DNA from: Bacillus aerolatus
GTDB lineage: Bacteria > Bacillota > Bacilli > Bacillales > Domibacillaceae
Direction: 5' to 3'
Length of the DNA: 64,000 bases
Assembly: GCF_009183655.1 (NCBI RefSeq)
Contig: NZ_WEIO01000004.1
Span: 62,001 to 126,000 of the forward strand
The number at the start of each line of letters is the position of its first letter. Position 1 is the stretch's first letter. The notes under the pieces were generated by a model that was given only the letters and a program-made list of their open reading frames with translations, was not told where the DNA came from and did not search any database. Made by a program: the position numbers and the translations under genes. Positions 27,370 through 35,477 of this stretch are shown here, piece by piece.

Positions 27370-28209
27370 TTATTCGTTAACCGGTACGACCGATCCTTTC
27401 CACTCTTTCATAATGAAATCCTGGATTTCTTTTGAATGAAGCACTTCTACGAGCGCTTTAATTTTTTCTTTCTCTTCATCACCGCCGCGAACAGCGATTA
27501 CGTTTACGTACGGAGATTCTTTGTCTTCAATCGCAATAGAATCTTTCGTTGGGTTTAACCCGGCGTCAATTGCGTAGTTGGAGTTGATTAAAACAGCATC
27601 GCCTTCTCCGTTGTTATACGCTTGCGGAAGAAATGCCGCTTCATAATTATATTCAAATTTCAAATCTTTTTTGTTTTCAGCAATGTCTTCTGTTGTCGCT
27701 TCTTCTTTCTTTACGCCTTCTTTTAACTTAATAAGTCCTTCTTTTTCAAGCATTGTCAAAATACGGCCATGGTCAGCAACCGAGCTGCTCATTAAAATTT
27801 TGGCGCCTTTCGGAAGCTCGTCCAGGCTTTTATACTTTTTAGAATAAACACCGATTGGTTCAATGTGAATTCCACCGGCGTTTACAAATTTATAGCCGTG
27901 TTCTTTCTTTTGTGATTCAAGGAAAGGAATGTGCTGGAAATAGTTCGCATCCAGGTCGCCTTCTTCCAATGATTTATTCGGTAAAATATAATCTTGGAAT
28001 GTTTCAATTTTAAGGTCATAGCCTTTTTCTTCAAGCAATGGTTTTGCTTCTTCCAAAATAATAGCGTGAGGCACGTTTGATGCTCCGACAACGATTTCTT
28101 TATCTTCTTTGCCGCCGGCTTTTTCTTCTTTCTTTTCATCTGAGCCGCCGCAAGCAGCAAGCGCGAATACAGCTAGTGCTGTTAATAAAGTCAGTAACCA
28201 CTTTTTCAT
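27370..28209 (-). CDS. metQ: Methionine ABC transporter substrate-binding lipoprotein MetQ
   Basis: A 279-residue NlpA/MetQ-family lipoprotein that captures methionine outside the cell and hands it to MetP. The signal peptide ends in LAAC with lipid-bearing Cys20, followed by a Lys/Glu-rich linker. The domain has VGASNVPHAIILEEAKPLLE, DYILPNKSLEEGDLDANYFQHIPFLE and ALINSNYAIDAGL-like VLINSNYAIDAGLNP. It is the last gene of the operon, 21 bp after metP. Confidence 0.93.
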   Translation of the reverse strand: MKKWLLTLLTALAVFALAACGGSDEKKEEKAGGKEDKEIVVGASNVPHAIILEEAKPLLEEKGYDLKIETFQDYILPNKSLEEGDLDANYFQHIPFLESQKKEHGYKFVNAGGIHIEPIGVYSKKYKSLDELPKGAKILMSSSVADHGRILTMLEKEGLIKLKEGVKKEEATTEDIAENKKDLKFEYNYEAAFLPQAYNNGEGDAVLINSNYAIDAGLNPTKDSIAIEDKESPYVNVIAVRGGDEEKEKIKALVEVLHSKEIQDFIMKEWKGSVVPVNE

Positions 28210-28230
28210 TCTTTATTTCCCCTCCTGAAA

Positions 28231-28899
28231 TTATCTTTTATCTAATTTATTAGTGACGAGGTCACCAATCAATTGAATCACAAATACAATGATCAAAATG
28301 ACGATCGTTGCCACAAGAGTAACATCGCTGCGGCTGCGCTGGAAACCGTCAAGATAAGCGAGGTTTCCGAGACCGCCGGCACCAATGACACCGGCCATTG
28401 CCGTGTAGCCGACAAGAGCGATCGCTGTAACTGTAATTCCGGAAACGAGCGCCGGCATTGATTCAGGAAGCAGCACTTTAAAAACGATCGTGCTCGTTTT
28501 CGCTCCCATCGCTTTTGCCGCTTCAATGACACCTTTGTCGATTTCACGCAAGCCGATTTCGACCATACGTGCGTAAAAAGGAGCAGCGCCGATAATGAGC
28601 GCCGGCAGCGCAGCATTTTCACCGATCATCGTTCCAACAATCGCTTTCGTAAACGGAATTAATAACACGATTAATATAATGAAAGGAACCGAGCGAAACA
28701 CGTTGACGAAAGCAGCAACGACACTATACACCGCTTTGTTTTCCCATATATTCCCCTTTGCCGTTAAAAATAACAGCAATCCAAACAATATCCCCAAAAT
28801 AAACGTCGCGAGAACCGAAATACCGGTCATATAAAGGGTCTCACCAGTTGCTTCCCACATCTTTTCCCAATTTACATTCGGAAGCCATTGTTCAAGCAT
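28231..28899 (-). CDS. metP: Methionine ABC transporter permease MetP (MetI type)
   Basis: A 222-residue permease with about five membrane helices. The cytosolic ABC-coupling loop EAAKAMGAKTSTIVFKVLLPESMP and the segments FVNVFRSVPFIILIVLLIPF and GVIGAGGLGNLAY mark it as a MetI-type permease. Its start overlaps the end of metN by 8 bp, so translation is coupled. It forms the channel of MetNPQ. Confidence 0.94.
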   Translation of the reverse strand: MLEQWLPNVNWEKMWEATGETLYMTGISVLATFILGILFGLLLFLTAKGNIWENKAVYSVVAAFVNVFRSVPFIILIVLLIPFTKAIVGTMIGENAALPALIIGAAPFYARMVEIGLREIDKGVIEAAKAMGAKTSTIVFKVLLPESMPALVSGITVTAIALVGYTAMAGVIGAGGLGNLAYLDGFQRSRSDVTLVATIVILIIVFVIQLIGDLVTNKLDKR

Positions 28900-29917
28900 G
28901 ACTAATCACCTCCGAACTAACTTCTTGCTTTTCAAGATAAGCCACCGCTTGCGCCACTTCTTCCGGCGCACCCGTTAAATGAACAAAAAGTGAACCGTAT
29001 GCGCCATTTTGCGTTTGCGAAACTTTCCCCTGCACAATATTTACAGCAATATTGAATTGTCGGATTAGATTCGTAATGATCGGCTGCTCCGCACTTTCCC
29101 CGATAAAAGTAAGCTTGACCACTTTCCCGTCTGGAAACTGTTCAAGCAAGTGTTCAATAGTTTCTTTTGATTCTTCCAGTTCTGTCACTTGCTGGACGAA
29201 CCGCTTCGTAATCGGCTGCTCCGGTGATTTAAAGACGTCAAGCACCGGGCCAAGCTCCACGACACGGCCTTCTTCCATCACAGCGACCCGGTGGCAAATC
29301 TTCCGGATGACGTGCATTTCGTGAGTAATGAGCACGATCGTTAATCCGAGACGCTTATTAATGTCAACGAGCAGATCCAATATGGAATCGGTCGTTTGCG
29401 GGTCGAGCGCGGATGTCGCTTCGTCACATAAAAGTACTTTCGGGTCATTCGCCAGCGCCCGGGCGATGCCGACACGCTGCTTCTGCCCGCCACTCAGCTG
29501 GGAAGGATAAGAATCCTCCCTGCCTTCGAGGCCGACAAGCTTGATCAACTCATCTACTTTCTGATCCCGCTCAAGCTTCGACACTTCAGCAATTTCAAGC
29601 GGAAAAGCGATATTTTCCCGCACTGTTCTTGACCAGAGAAGATTGAAATGCTGAAAAATCATGCCAATTTCCTGGCGTGCCCGGCGCAGTTCATTTCCCC
29701 GGATTTTCGATACTTCGCGGCCGGCAACAACAACTGAACCAGAAGACGGGGTTTCCAGTCCGTTCAGCATCCGGATGAGCGTACTCTTTCCGGCGCCGCT
29801 ATACCCGATAACACCGAAAATTTCGCCTTTATCTATCGTTAAGTCTATATGATCTACTGCCGTGACTTTTCCGTTTTTCGTGGAAAAGACCTTTTTCACA
29901 TTAGCTATTGAAATCAT
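28892..29917 (-). CDS. metN: Methionine ABC transporter ATP-binding protein MetN
   Basis: A 341-residue ATPase. Walker A GYSGAGKST lies at 38-46, then the Q-loop IFQHFNLL, signature LSGGQKQRVGIA, Walker B VLLCDEATSALD and the H-loop. The C-terminal ACT-like (C2) domain (from about residue 260) allosterically senses methionine in this family. Start ATG at 29917 (MISIANV) follows GGAGG; the ATG at 29935 overlaps that site. It is the first gene after the SAM riboswitch. Confidence 0.95.
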   Translation of the reverse strand: MISIANVKKVFSTKNGKVTAVDHIDLTIDKGEIFGVIGYSGAGKSTLIRMLNGLETPSSGSVVVAGREVSKIRGNELRRARQEIGMIFQHFNLLWSRTVRENIAFPLEIAEVSKLERDQKVDELIKLVGLEGREDSYPSQLSGGQKQRVGIARALANDPKVLLCDEATSALDPQTTDSILDLLVDINKRLGLTIVLITHEMHVIRKICHRVAVMEEGRVVELGPVLDVFKSPEQPITKRFVQQVTELEESKETIEHLLEQFPDGKVVKLTFIGESAEQPIITNLIRQFNIAVNIVQGKVSQTQNGAYGSLFVHLTGAPEEVAQAVAYLEKQEVSSEVISHA

Positions 29918-29948
29918 GTTGCGGTATTCCTCCATTCAGCATTGCCTT

Positions 29949-30125
29949 AAAAAATAAAAACCTTTCTGCTCAATGAGCAGAAAGGCAGACTTTGTCAGAT
30001 TCCTTTCTCTCATCTTCCAAAGCATGTCGCTTTGTGTGAATTGGCACCTTTTCAACAGCAAAAACAGCTGTTGACGGTTGCCGGGCTTCATCGGGCACAT
30101 CCCTCCGCCTCTCTTGATAAGAGCA
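29949..30125 (-). promoter_or_regulatory. SAM-I riboswitch (S box) with terminator, metNPQ leader
   Basis: On the minus strand: CTTATCAAGAGAGGCGGAGG, then GATGAAGCCCGGCAACC, AAGGTGCCAATTC and AGATGAGAG, the canonical S-box core in order. The terminator CCTTTCTGCTC / GAGCAGAAAGG (29961-29985) with TTTTTATTTTTT follows. S-adenosylmethionine should switch off methionine uptake. Confidence 0.97.
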
Positions 30126-30156
30126 GTATGCGTAATGTAACTTTCTCAGTGGATTG

Positions 30157-30186
30157 ATTTTATCATTTTTCCGCGAAAATTGTCAA
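30157..30186 (-). promoter_or_regulatory. Sigma-A promoter of metNPQ
   Basis: TTGACA (30181-30186), an 18-base spacer and TAAAAT (30157-30162), about 32 bp upstream of the riboswitch. Confidence 0.8.
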
Positions 30187-30214
30187 TCGCTCCGTCGAAA
30201 ATTTGTTCCTGCCG

Positions 30215-30547
30215 TTATTTTCCTTCACGATAAGGCCGGCACAGCCAAAGCAGTGATTCAAACCAGAGCTGAAACCGGTAAAAGCCTGAAATTTTCACCG
30301 CTCCCATACGTTCATGCAAGCGCAGCTGTCCCTCACCGGCCAACAGCGGTTCCACCTCGCCGCTCAACTTAAGCTGCCAGTTTCCTGATGCATTGTTCGA
30401 CACGTCCATTCCTTGATCGCTGATCGTCAGCAGCCAGCTGCCGCCTCTGCACTCAAGCAGCACACGGACAGGTTCCCGCGGCAGCAACGGCCAAATATGA
30501 GTTCGATCCTGACAGGCTGCCTGCATAGCAAACAATTTCTCTTCCAT
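30215..30547 (-). CDS. yusD: YusD-like protein (possible SCP2-type fold)
   Basis: A 110-residue protein with no membrane segment. The layout, an N-terminal helix (MEEKLFAMQAACQDRTHIW), then alternating strands (VRVLLECRGGSWLLTISDQGMDV, NWQLKLSGEVEPLLAGEG), looks like the small sterol-carrier-type fold that I associate with B. subtilis YusD. The assignment rests as much on position, between metN and the yusE/yusF pair, as on sequence. The ligand and role are unknown. GAGGGGG precedes the ATG. Confidence 0.6.
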   Translation of the reverse strand: MEEKLFAMQAACQDRTHIWPLLPREPVRVLLECRGGSWLLTISDQGMDVSNNASGNWQLKLSGEVEPLLAGEGQLRLHERMGAVKISGFYRFQLWFESLLWLCRPYREGK

Positions 30548-30693
30548 CTCATTTCCCCCTCTGCACCTCTTTCATTAATTCAAAAGAATTCAAGGCAAAA
30601 GGGAGAAGTTCCTTTATTATTTGCTCGACAAAGTGCGCGCCTGTCTCCCGCATTTTTCGCCAAAAAAAGCCGCTTCCAATTTAGAAGCAGCAT

Positions 30694-30996
30694 TTAGACA
30701 TATTGATTCAATTTTTCATACACATGGGGAACCGACTGGAAAGCATAAAGCTTTTCCTTTAACTGTCCGTCTTTAAAAATAAGCAAACACGGCACACTTT
30801 CAACCGCGTGTTCAATCGCAAAACTTTCATAATAGTTTAAATCGAGGCGGACCCATCTAAAGTCATCCGCCACTTTTTCTACCACATCAATCATTTTTCC
30901 GGCAAGTTGGCACGTCCCGCATATCGGCGTATATGCATATACCGCTGTTAAGTTGTTCGATTGCACAATTGCCTGCATATCTTGTTCCATTCGCAT
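30694..30996 (-). CDS. yusE: Thioredoxin-like protein YusE
   Basis: A 100-residue thioredoxin-fold protein with the active-site motif PICGTCQ in the usual place after the second strand (AVYAYTP) and the cis-proline segment ESVPCLLIFKDG. It is likely a cytosolic thiol-disulfide oxidoreductase. Start ATG at 30996 (MRMEQDMQ) lies eight bases after AAGGA and one base past the yusF stop; a longer frame to 31218 simply reads through yusF in another frame and is rejected. Confidence 0.85.
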   Translation of the reverse strand: MRMEQDMQAIVQSNNLTAVYAYTPICGTCQLAGKMIDVVEKVADDFRWVRLDLNYYESFAIEHAVESVPCLLIFKDGQLKEKLYAFQSVPHVYEKLNQYV

Positions 30997-30997
30997 C

Positions 30998-31348
30998 TTA
31001 CCCATCCTTTTGCAAAAACTCTCCATGTACGTCAATATTGGCACTAAGTAACACAGAAGCCAGGTGACGGTAAGGAGCAGTAGCGACTTCTTTGTAGACA
31101 CGGTCGATGTATAAGTGGCGGGCTTCCGGAAACTCGCGGATAAATTGCTTGCGCAGCTTTTCCCCCGCCCGGTCCGCATCAACAAGAATGTACACATCCC
31201 GCTCATATAAACCTTCAATCAGCTCATCCAGCCGGCTTACACCAATCGTGCCATTCGTACAAATAATCTCCACCGGCTCATTAATGATCTCCTGCACCTT
31301 TTTCCGGTCAGAAGTGCCTTCGACAATAATCGTTTTCCCTGTGAACAT
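30998..31348 (-). CDS. yusF: Toprim-domain protein YusF
   Basis: A 116-residue stand-alone Toprim domain. The conserved glutamate is in IIVEGTSD and the DxD pair in VDADRAGEKLRKQF, as in primases and RNase M5-type nucleases. It lacks any DNA-binding module, so it may act on RNA or nucleotides; the substrate is not known. Start ATG at 31348 follows AAGGA at eight bases; the two ATGs upstream overlap that site. It is in one unit with yusE. Confidence 0.85.
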   Translation of the reverse strand: MFTGKTIIVEGTSDRKKVQEIINEPVEIICTNGTIGVSRLDELIEGLYERDVYILVDADRAGEKLRKQFIREFPEARHLYIDRVYKEVATAPYRHLASVLLSANIDVHGEFLQKDG

Positions 31349-31418
31349 GATCATCATCCTTCACCGTCGCGATACTTGCCTCGTTCTTTTATTGTCCTTT
31401 ATTTAACAAGAAATTGCA

Positions 31419-31449
31419 AAAGAACACTTTCGCACGGAAAGTGTTCTTT
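31419..31449 (-). terminator. Terminator of gcvH
   Basis: AAAGAACACTTTC pairs with GAAAGTGTTCTTT around GCACG; T-rich DNA follows on the minus strand. Confidence 0.88.
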
Positions 31450-31454
31450 CGTAA

Positions 31455-31838
31455 TTAGTCTTCTTTTGTCATTTCGTCATACTGCTCAGCCGTCATTAAG
31501 CTGTCCAGTTGAGCAGGATCAGATAATTCGACAACGATCATCCATGCTTTTTCATACGGAGATTCGTTGACGAATTCAGGATTGTCATCAAGATCCTCGT
31601 TCACTTCAACAACCTTCCCGCTGACAGGTGCATACAATTCTGAAACTGTTTTTACAGATTCTACACTGCCAAACGGCTCATCGGCTTTGATTTCATCGCC
31701 TACAGATGGAAGCTCAACGAACACAATGTCGCCAAGTTCCGATTGCGCGAAATGGGAAATCCCAATGCGGACTTTCTCTCCTTCTGTTTTTACCCACTCA
31801 TGCTCTTCTGAATAACGTAATTCTTTCGGTGTACTCAT
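31455..31838 (-). CDS. gcvH: Glycine cleavage system H protein
   Basis: A 127-residue lipoyl carrier that shuttles the aminomethyl group of glycine; in Bacillus it is also the hub of lipoate assembly, where LipA adds sulfur to octanoyl-GcvH. The lipoylated lysine is Lys63 in [14 protein letters not shown]. Start ATG at 31838 follows GGAGGG. The other glycine-cleavage genes are not in the window, as expected for Bacillus, where gcvH is separate. Confidence 0.96.
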   Translation of the reverse strand: MSTPKELRYSEEHEWVKTEGEKVRIGISHFAQSELGDIVFVELPSVGDEIKADEPFGSVESVKTVSELYAPVSGKVVEVNEDLDDNPEFVNESPYEKAWMIVVELSDPAQLDSLMTAEQYDEMTKED

Positions 31839-31922
31839 GTTAATCCCTCCATTACCTGGTTTCAAGTAAAACTTTACTTATTATAAAGGCACAAAGCAAG
31901 TAAAAAAAGCTTCATGCTCGCT

Positions 31923-32279
31923 TTACAACCATTGTTTCTCAAATTCCTCTTCTTTAAAACCTACCGTGACTTTCTTTCCGTCAGTTGTGAGCGGGCGCTT
32001 AATCAGCATGCCGTCTGAAGCAAGAATCTCCAGCAGCTCGTCGTCAGAAGCTGTTTTCACTTGGTCTTTCAACCCGAGCTCGCGGTATTTCTGACCGCTC
32101 GTGTTGAAAAACTTCTTTAATTCAAGTCCGCTCTTTTCATACATATCTTTCAATTCTTCTTTTGAAGGCGGATGCTCCACAATATGTACGGCCTGAAACT
32201 CAATACCTTGTTCTTCCAGCCACTTCTTCGCTTTGCGGCAAGTCCCGCATTTCGGATACCAATAAAACGTCAATGCCAT
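31923..32279 (-). CDS. yusI: ArsC/Spx-family protein YusI
   Basis: A 118-residue thioredoxin-fold protein of the arsenate reductase/Spx family. The N-terminal redox motif is PKCGTCRKAKKWL (Cys-x-x-Cys), and GLELKKFFNTSGQKYRELGLKD and MLIKRPLTTDGKKVTVGFKEEE are family signatures. It lacks the arginine-rich pattern of true Spx as far as can be seen. Start ATG at 32279 gives the 118-residue length I recall for YusI; the ATG at 32297 has no ribosome site. Role unknown, probably redox. Confidence 0.88.
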   Translation of the reverse strand: MALTFYWYPKCGTCRKAKKWLEEQGIEFQAVHIVEHPPSKEELKDMYEKSGLELKKFFNTSGQKYRELGLKDQVKTASDDELLEILASDGMLIKRPLTTDGKKVTVGFKEEEFEKQWL

Positions 32280-32403
32280 TTCCCAGTCGGCCTCCATTCT
32301 GCATAGATTTCCGGCTTTTAATCATTTTCGACATATTTTCTAAATCTCCTGCTCTTTTTAGAATATATTCTTTTTTATTATTAAAAGCGTATTACTGTTT
32401 TAA

Positions 32404-32432
32404 AAAGCACCTGCCGAGTCAGCAGATGCTTT
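32404..32432 (-). terminator. Terminator of the fadNAE operon
   Basis: AAAGCATCTGC pairs with GCAGGTGCTTT (one G-U) on the minus strand, running into TTTTAAAA. Confidence 0.85.
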
Positions 32433-32441
32433 CATACAAGC

Positions 32442-34229
32442 TTACACTACATATTTTTCGGCATCAATCAGACGATCGGCTGCTTCGCGCTTTTTCGCGA
32501 TCACATTGACCGGCGTGTATCTCGTTAATTTACGGAGAACGGACATCATCATGCGCAGCGTGTCGCCTTCTTCGACAGCAATCACCGTTTCTTTTGCATG
32601 GGTTTCAATTTCATTGAACGCTTCTTGGCAGTAAATTTGCGTGTATAACAGTTTTTGCTTCGCTTTTGCTTCGCCAGTGTTCGCCATTGCTTTTTCTGTT
32701 CTGAGCACAACCGACTCCATCGCATAAATATTGTTCACAATATCTGCAATATTCGCCAGAATTTCCTGTTCTTTCTCCAGCTCTTTTCCATACTTTTGGA
32801 CGGCAAGCCCAGCTGCAAGCAAACCGATTTTCTTCGCGTTTTTCACTAAATATTTTTCCTGCTCAAGCGCTTCTGTGCCGACTTCTTCTGGCATGAGCAT
32901 CATTAGTTCATTTTGCAGCTCCTGTGCTTTTTCAAACAGCGGCAATTCACCTTTAAATGCTTTACGAATGTACGTACCAGGCACGAGCAGACGGTTAATT
33001 TCATTTGTCCCTTCAAAAATCCGGTTAATACGGGAGTCGCGGTACATTCTCGCAATTTCATATTCTTCCATGAAGCCGTATCCGCCATGAATTTGCACGC
33101 CTTCATCTACCGCGTAATCAAGCACTTCCGAGCCAAAAAACTTACCGAGAGAACATTCAATAGCATACTCAGCGATGGACGCAGCGACGGCCAATCCATC
33201 TTTTTGTTCTTCCTCAGACAGCTGGCTCATGCGGTCTTCGAAATAACCGACTGTACGATAAATGGCGCTTTCACTCGCGTAAATCTTCGAAGATATATTG
33301 GCAAACTTTTCTTTCATTAAGTTGAAAGAAGAAATTTTCGTTTTAAACTGCTGGCGTCCGTTCGCGTATTTTAAAGAAATCTCCAGCGCGCGCTTTGAGC
33401 TGCCGACGGTGCCTACTCCAAGCTTGTAACGGCCAATGTTTAAAATATTAAAGGCGATGACATGGCCTCTGCCCGCCTCGCCGAGCAAGTTTTCTTTCGG
33501 CACCTCGGCATCCTGTAAAATCAATGTCCGCGTCGATGAACTTTTGATTCCCATTTTATCTTCTTCCGCACCGGTTGAAACACCTGGGAAATCCCTTTCC
33601 ACGATAAAAGCAGAAAATTTGTCGCCGTCGATTTTCGCATAAACGATGAACACATCAGCAAAGGCCGAGTTCGTAATCCATTGTTTTTCCCCGTTCAGCA
33701 CGTAATGAGTGCCTGCTTTGTTCAGCCTTGCCGTCGCCTTTGCCCCGAGTGCGTCCGATCCAGATCCCGGCTCTGTCAACGCATAAGCGGCAATTTTTTC
33801 GCCAGTCGATAACTGCGGCAAATATTTTTGTTTTTGTTCTTCATTGCCGAATAAGACAATTGGCAATGACCCGATGCCGACATGCGCGCCGTGAGTAATC
33901 GAAAAACCACCCGCTCCGGCCATTTTTTCAGCAATGATTGCCGAGCTGATTTTATCAAGATTGAGCCCGCCGTATTCTTCCGGTACATCTGCGCTTAACA
34001 GTCCGAGAGCGCCCGCTTCTTGAAGCAGCTTTACGGAGCGGTCAAATTCATGCTTCTCCAAATAAGGAACTTGCGGAACGACGCTGTTATTCACGTAATC
34101 TTCCGTTGTTTTGGCAATCATTTTCTGCTCATCGGAAAAGTCCTCCGGCGTAAATATTTGATCATATGTGACATCTTCAATTAAAAACGCTCCGCCTTTT
34201 ACCGCCTGTCTTTCTGCTTGGTTTGCCAT
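32442..34229 (-). CDS. fadE: Acyl-CoA dehydrogenase FadE
   Basis: A 595-residue FAD enzyme that makes the first oxidation of fatty acyl-CoA. The acyl-CoA dehydrogenase core spans about residues 40-410 (ALTEPGSGSDALGAKATA, QWITNSAFADVF, VQIHGGYGFMEEYEIARMYRDSRI), with the catalytic base in the segment EGTNEI. A C-terminal helical extension of about 180 residues is usual for the Bacillus FadE type. It is the last gene of fadN-fadA-fadE and should follow FadR control from the operator at 37887. Confidence 0.93.
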   Translation of the reverse strand: MANQAERQAVKGGAFLIEDVTYDQIFTPEDFSDEQKMIAKTTEDYVNNSVVPQVPYLEKHEFDRSVKLLQEAGALGLLSADVPEEYGGLNLDKISSAIIAEKMAGAGGFSITHGAHVGIGSLPIVLFGNEEQKQKYLPQLSTGEKIAAYALTEPGSGSDALGAKATARLNKAGTHYVLNGEKQWITNSAFADVFIVYAKIDGDKFSAFIVERDFPGVSTGAEEDKMGIKSSSTRTLILQDAEVPKENLLGEAGRGHVIAFNILNIGRYKLGVGTVGSSKRALEISLKYANGRQQFKTKISSFNLMKEKFANISSKIYASESAIYRTVGYFEDRMSQLSEEEQKDGLAVAASIAEYAIECSLGKFFGSEVLDYAVDEGVQIHGGYGFMEEYEIARMYRDSRINRIFEGTNEINRLLVPGTYIRKAFKGELPLFEKAQELQNELMMLMPEEVGTEALEQEKYLVKNAKKIGLLAAGLAVQKYGKELEKEQEILANIADIVNNIYAMESVVLRTEKAMANTGEAKAKQKLLYTQIYCQEAFNEIETHAKETVIAVEEGDTLRMMMSVLRKLTRYTPVNVIAKKREAADRLIDAEKYVV

Positions 34230-34258
34230 GTTTCATTCCCCCCGTTTTATCGTTTTAT

Positions 34259-35434
34259 TTATAACAGCTCGAATACACCTGCTGCTCCCATGCCGCCCCC
34301 AATACACATCGTCACGACACCAAATTGCTCCTGGCGCCGTTTCATTTCATGAAGCAATGTTAATGTCAGTTTCGCTCCTGAACAGCCGAGCGGATGGCCG
34401 AGGGCGATCGCCCCGCCGTTGACGTTGACTTTTTCCGCGTCGAGTCCGAGCTCCCGGATCACTTGAATTGACTGGGAAGCGAACGCTTCATTTAATTCGA
34501 TTAAGCCGATATTTGACAGTTCCAGCCCGGCAAGCTTCAATGCTTTCGGAATGGCCACGACCGGACCAACACCCATAATTTCCGGAGGTACGCCGCCGAC
34601 AGCGAATGAACGAAATTTCGCCATCGGTTTCAGTCCAAGGGATTCAGCTTTTTCCCGTTCCATCACCATAACAGCGGCCGCACCGTCGCTCGTTTGCGAA
34701 GAGTTTCCGGCTGTAACCGAACCAGTGACTGAAAAAGCGGGACGCAGCTTTGCCAGTGTCTCCATGTTCGTACCCGGACGGACGCCTTCATCCTGTGAAA
34801 AAGTAATCTGTTTCTCTATTACTTTATTATCTAGTCCGAGATGGCGGAGCGTGACGTCCACCGGCACGGTTTCGTCCGCGAATTTGCCTTCTGTGACCGC
34901 TTTCGCTGCCCGGTCATGACTTTGGACAGCAAACGCATCCTGCTCTTGGCGGGTAATGCCGTATTTTTTCGCCACTTCTTCAGCTGTATGCCCCATGCTC
35001 ATGTAATATTCGGGCATTTCTTCTGCGATGCGGATGTTCGGACGGACGACATGCCCCATCATCGGTATAAGACTCATTGATTCCGCTCCGCCGGCAATAA
35101 TCGTCTCGGCCTGCCCGGTCATAATCCGCTCGGCTGCAAAGGCAATGGCTTGCAGTCCCGAAGAGCAGTAGCGGTTAATCGTAATGCCCGGCACGTTGTA
35201 AGAAAGGCCGGCAAGCGCGCCAATATTGCGCGCCATATTCAGCCCCTGCTCTGCTTCCGGCATCGAACAACCGATGATCAAATCATCGATTTCCCCATCA
35301 TAATTCCCCGCACGCTTTACCGTTTCCTTGACCGCAATAGCACCCAGATCATCCGGGCGGACTGTGGCGAGTGTGCCCTTTTTTGCACGTCCGACCGGCG
35401 TTCTTGCACCGGCGACAATGACCGCTTCTTTCAT
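34259..35434 (-). CDS. fadA: 3-ketoacyl-CoA thiolase FadA
   Basis: A 391-residue thiolase that cleaves 3-ketoacyl-CoA in the last step of beta-oxidation. Cys90 in [11 protein letters not shown] is the nucleophile; [16 protein letters not shown] holds the catalytic histidine and [14 protein letters not shown] the second cysteine. Full length. It lies between fadN and fadE with short gaps of about 29 and 43 bp, so the three are one unit. Confidence 0.95.
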   Translation of the reverse strand: MKEAVIVAGARTPVGRAKKGTLATVRPDDLGAIAVKETVKRAGNYDGEIDDLIIGCSMPEAEQGLNMARNIGALAGLSYNVPGITINRYCSSGLQAIAFAAERIMTGQAETIIAGGAESMSLIPMMGHVVRPNIRIAEEMPEYYMSMGHTAEEVAKKYGITRQEQDAFAVQSHDRAAKAVTEGKFADETVPVDVTLRHLGLDNKVIEKQITFSQDEGVRPGTNMETLAKLRPAFSVTGSVTAGNSSQTSDGAAAVMVMEREKAESLGLKPMAKFRSFAVGGVPPEIMGVGPVVAIPKALKLAGLELSNIGLIELNEAFASQSIQVIRELGLDAEKVNVNGGAIALGHPLGCSGAKLTLTLLHEMKRRQEQFGVVTMCIGGGMGAAGVFELL

Positions 35435-35477
35435 TTGCTTTCTCCCCCTTGCATTTTCATGTATATAGTCGACCCGG

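Noticed and set aside
30997-31218. Long N-terminal extension of the thioredoxin-like YusE
   Set aside because: It lies wholly inside yusF in another frame; the true start at 30996 has its own ribosome site.
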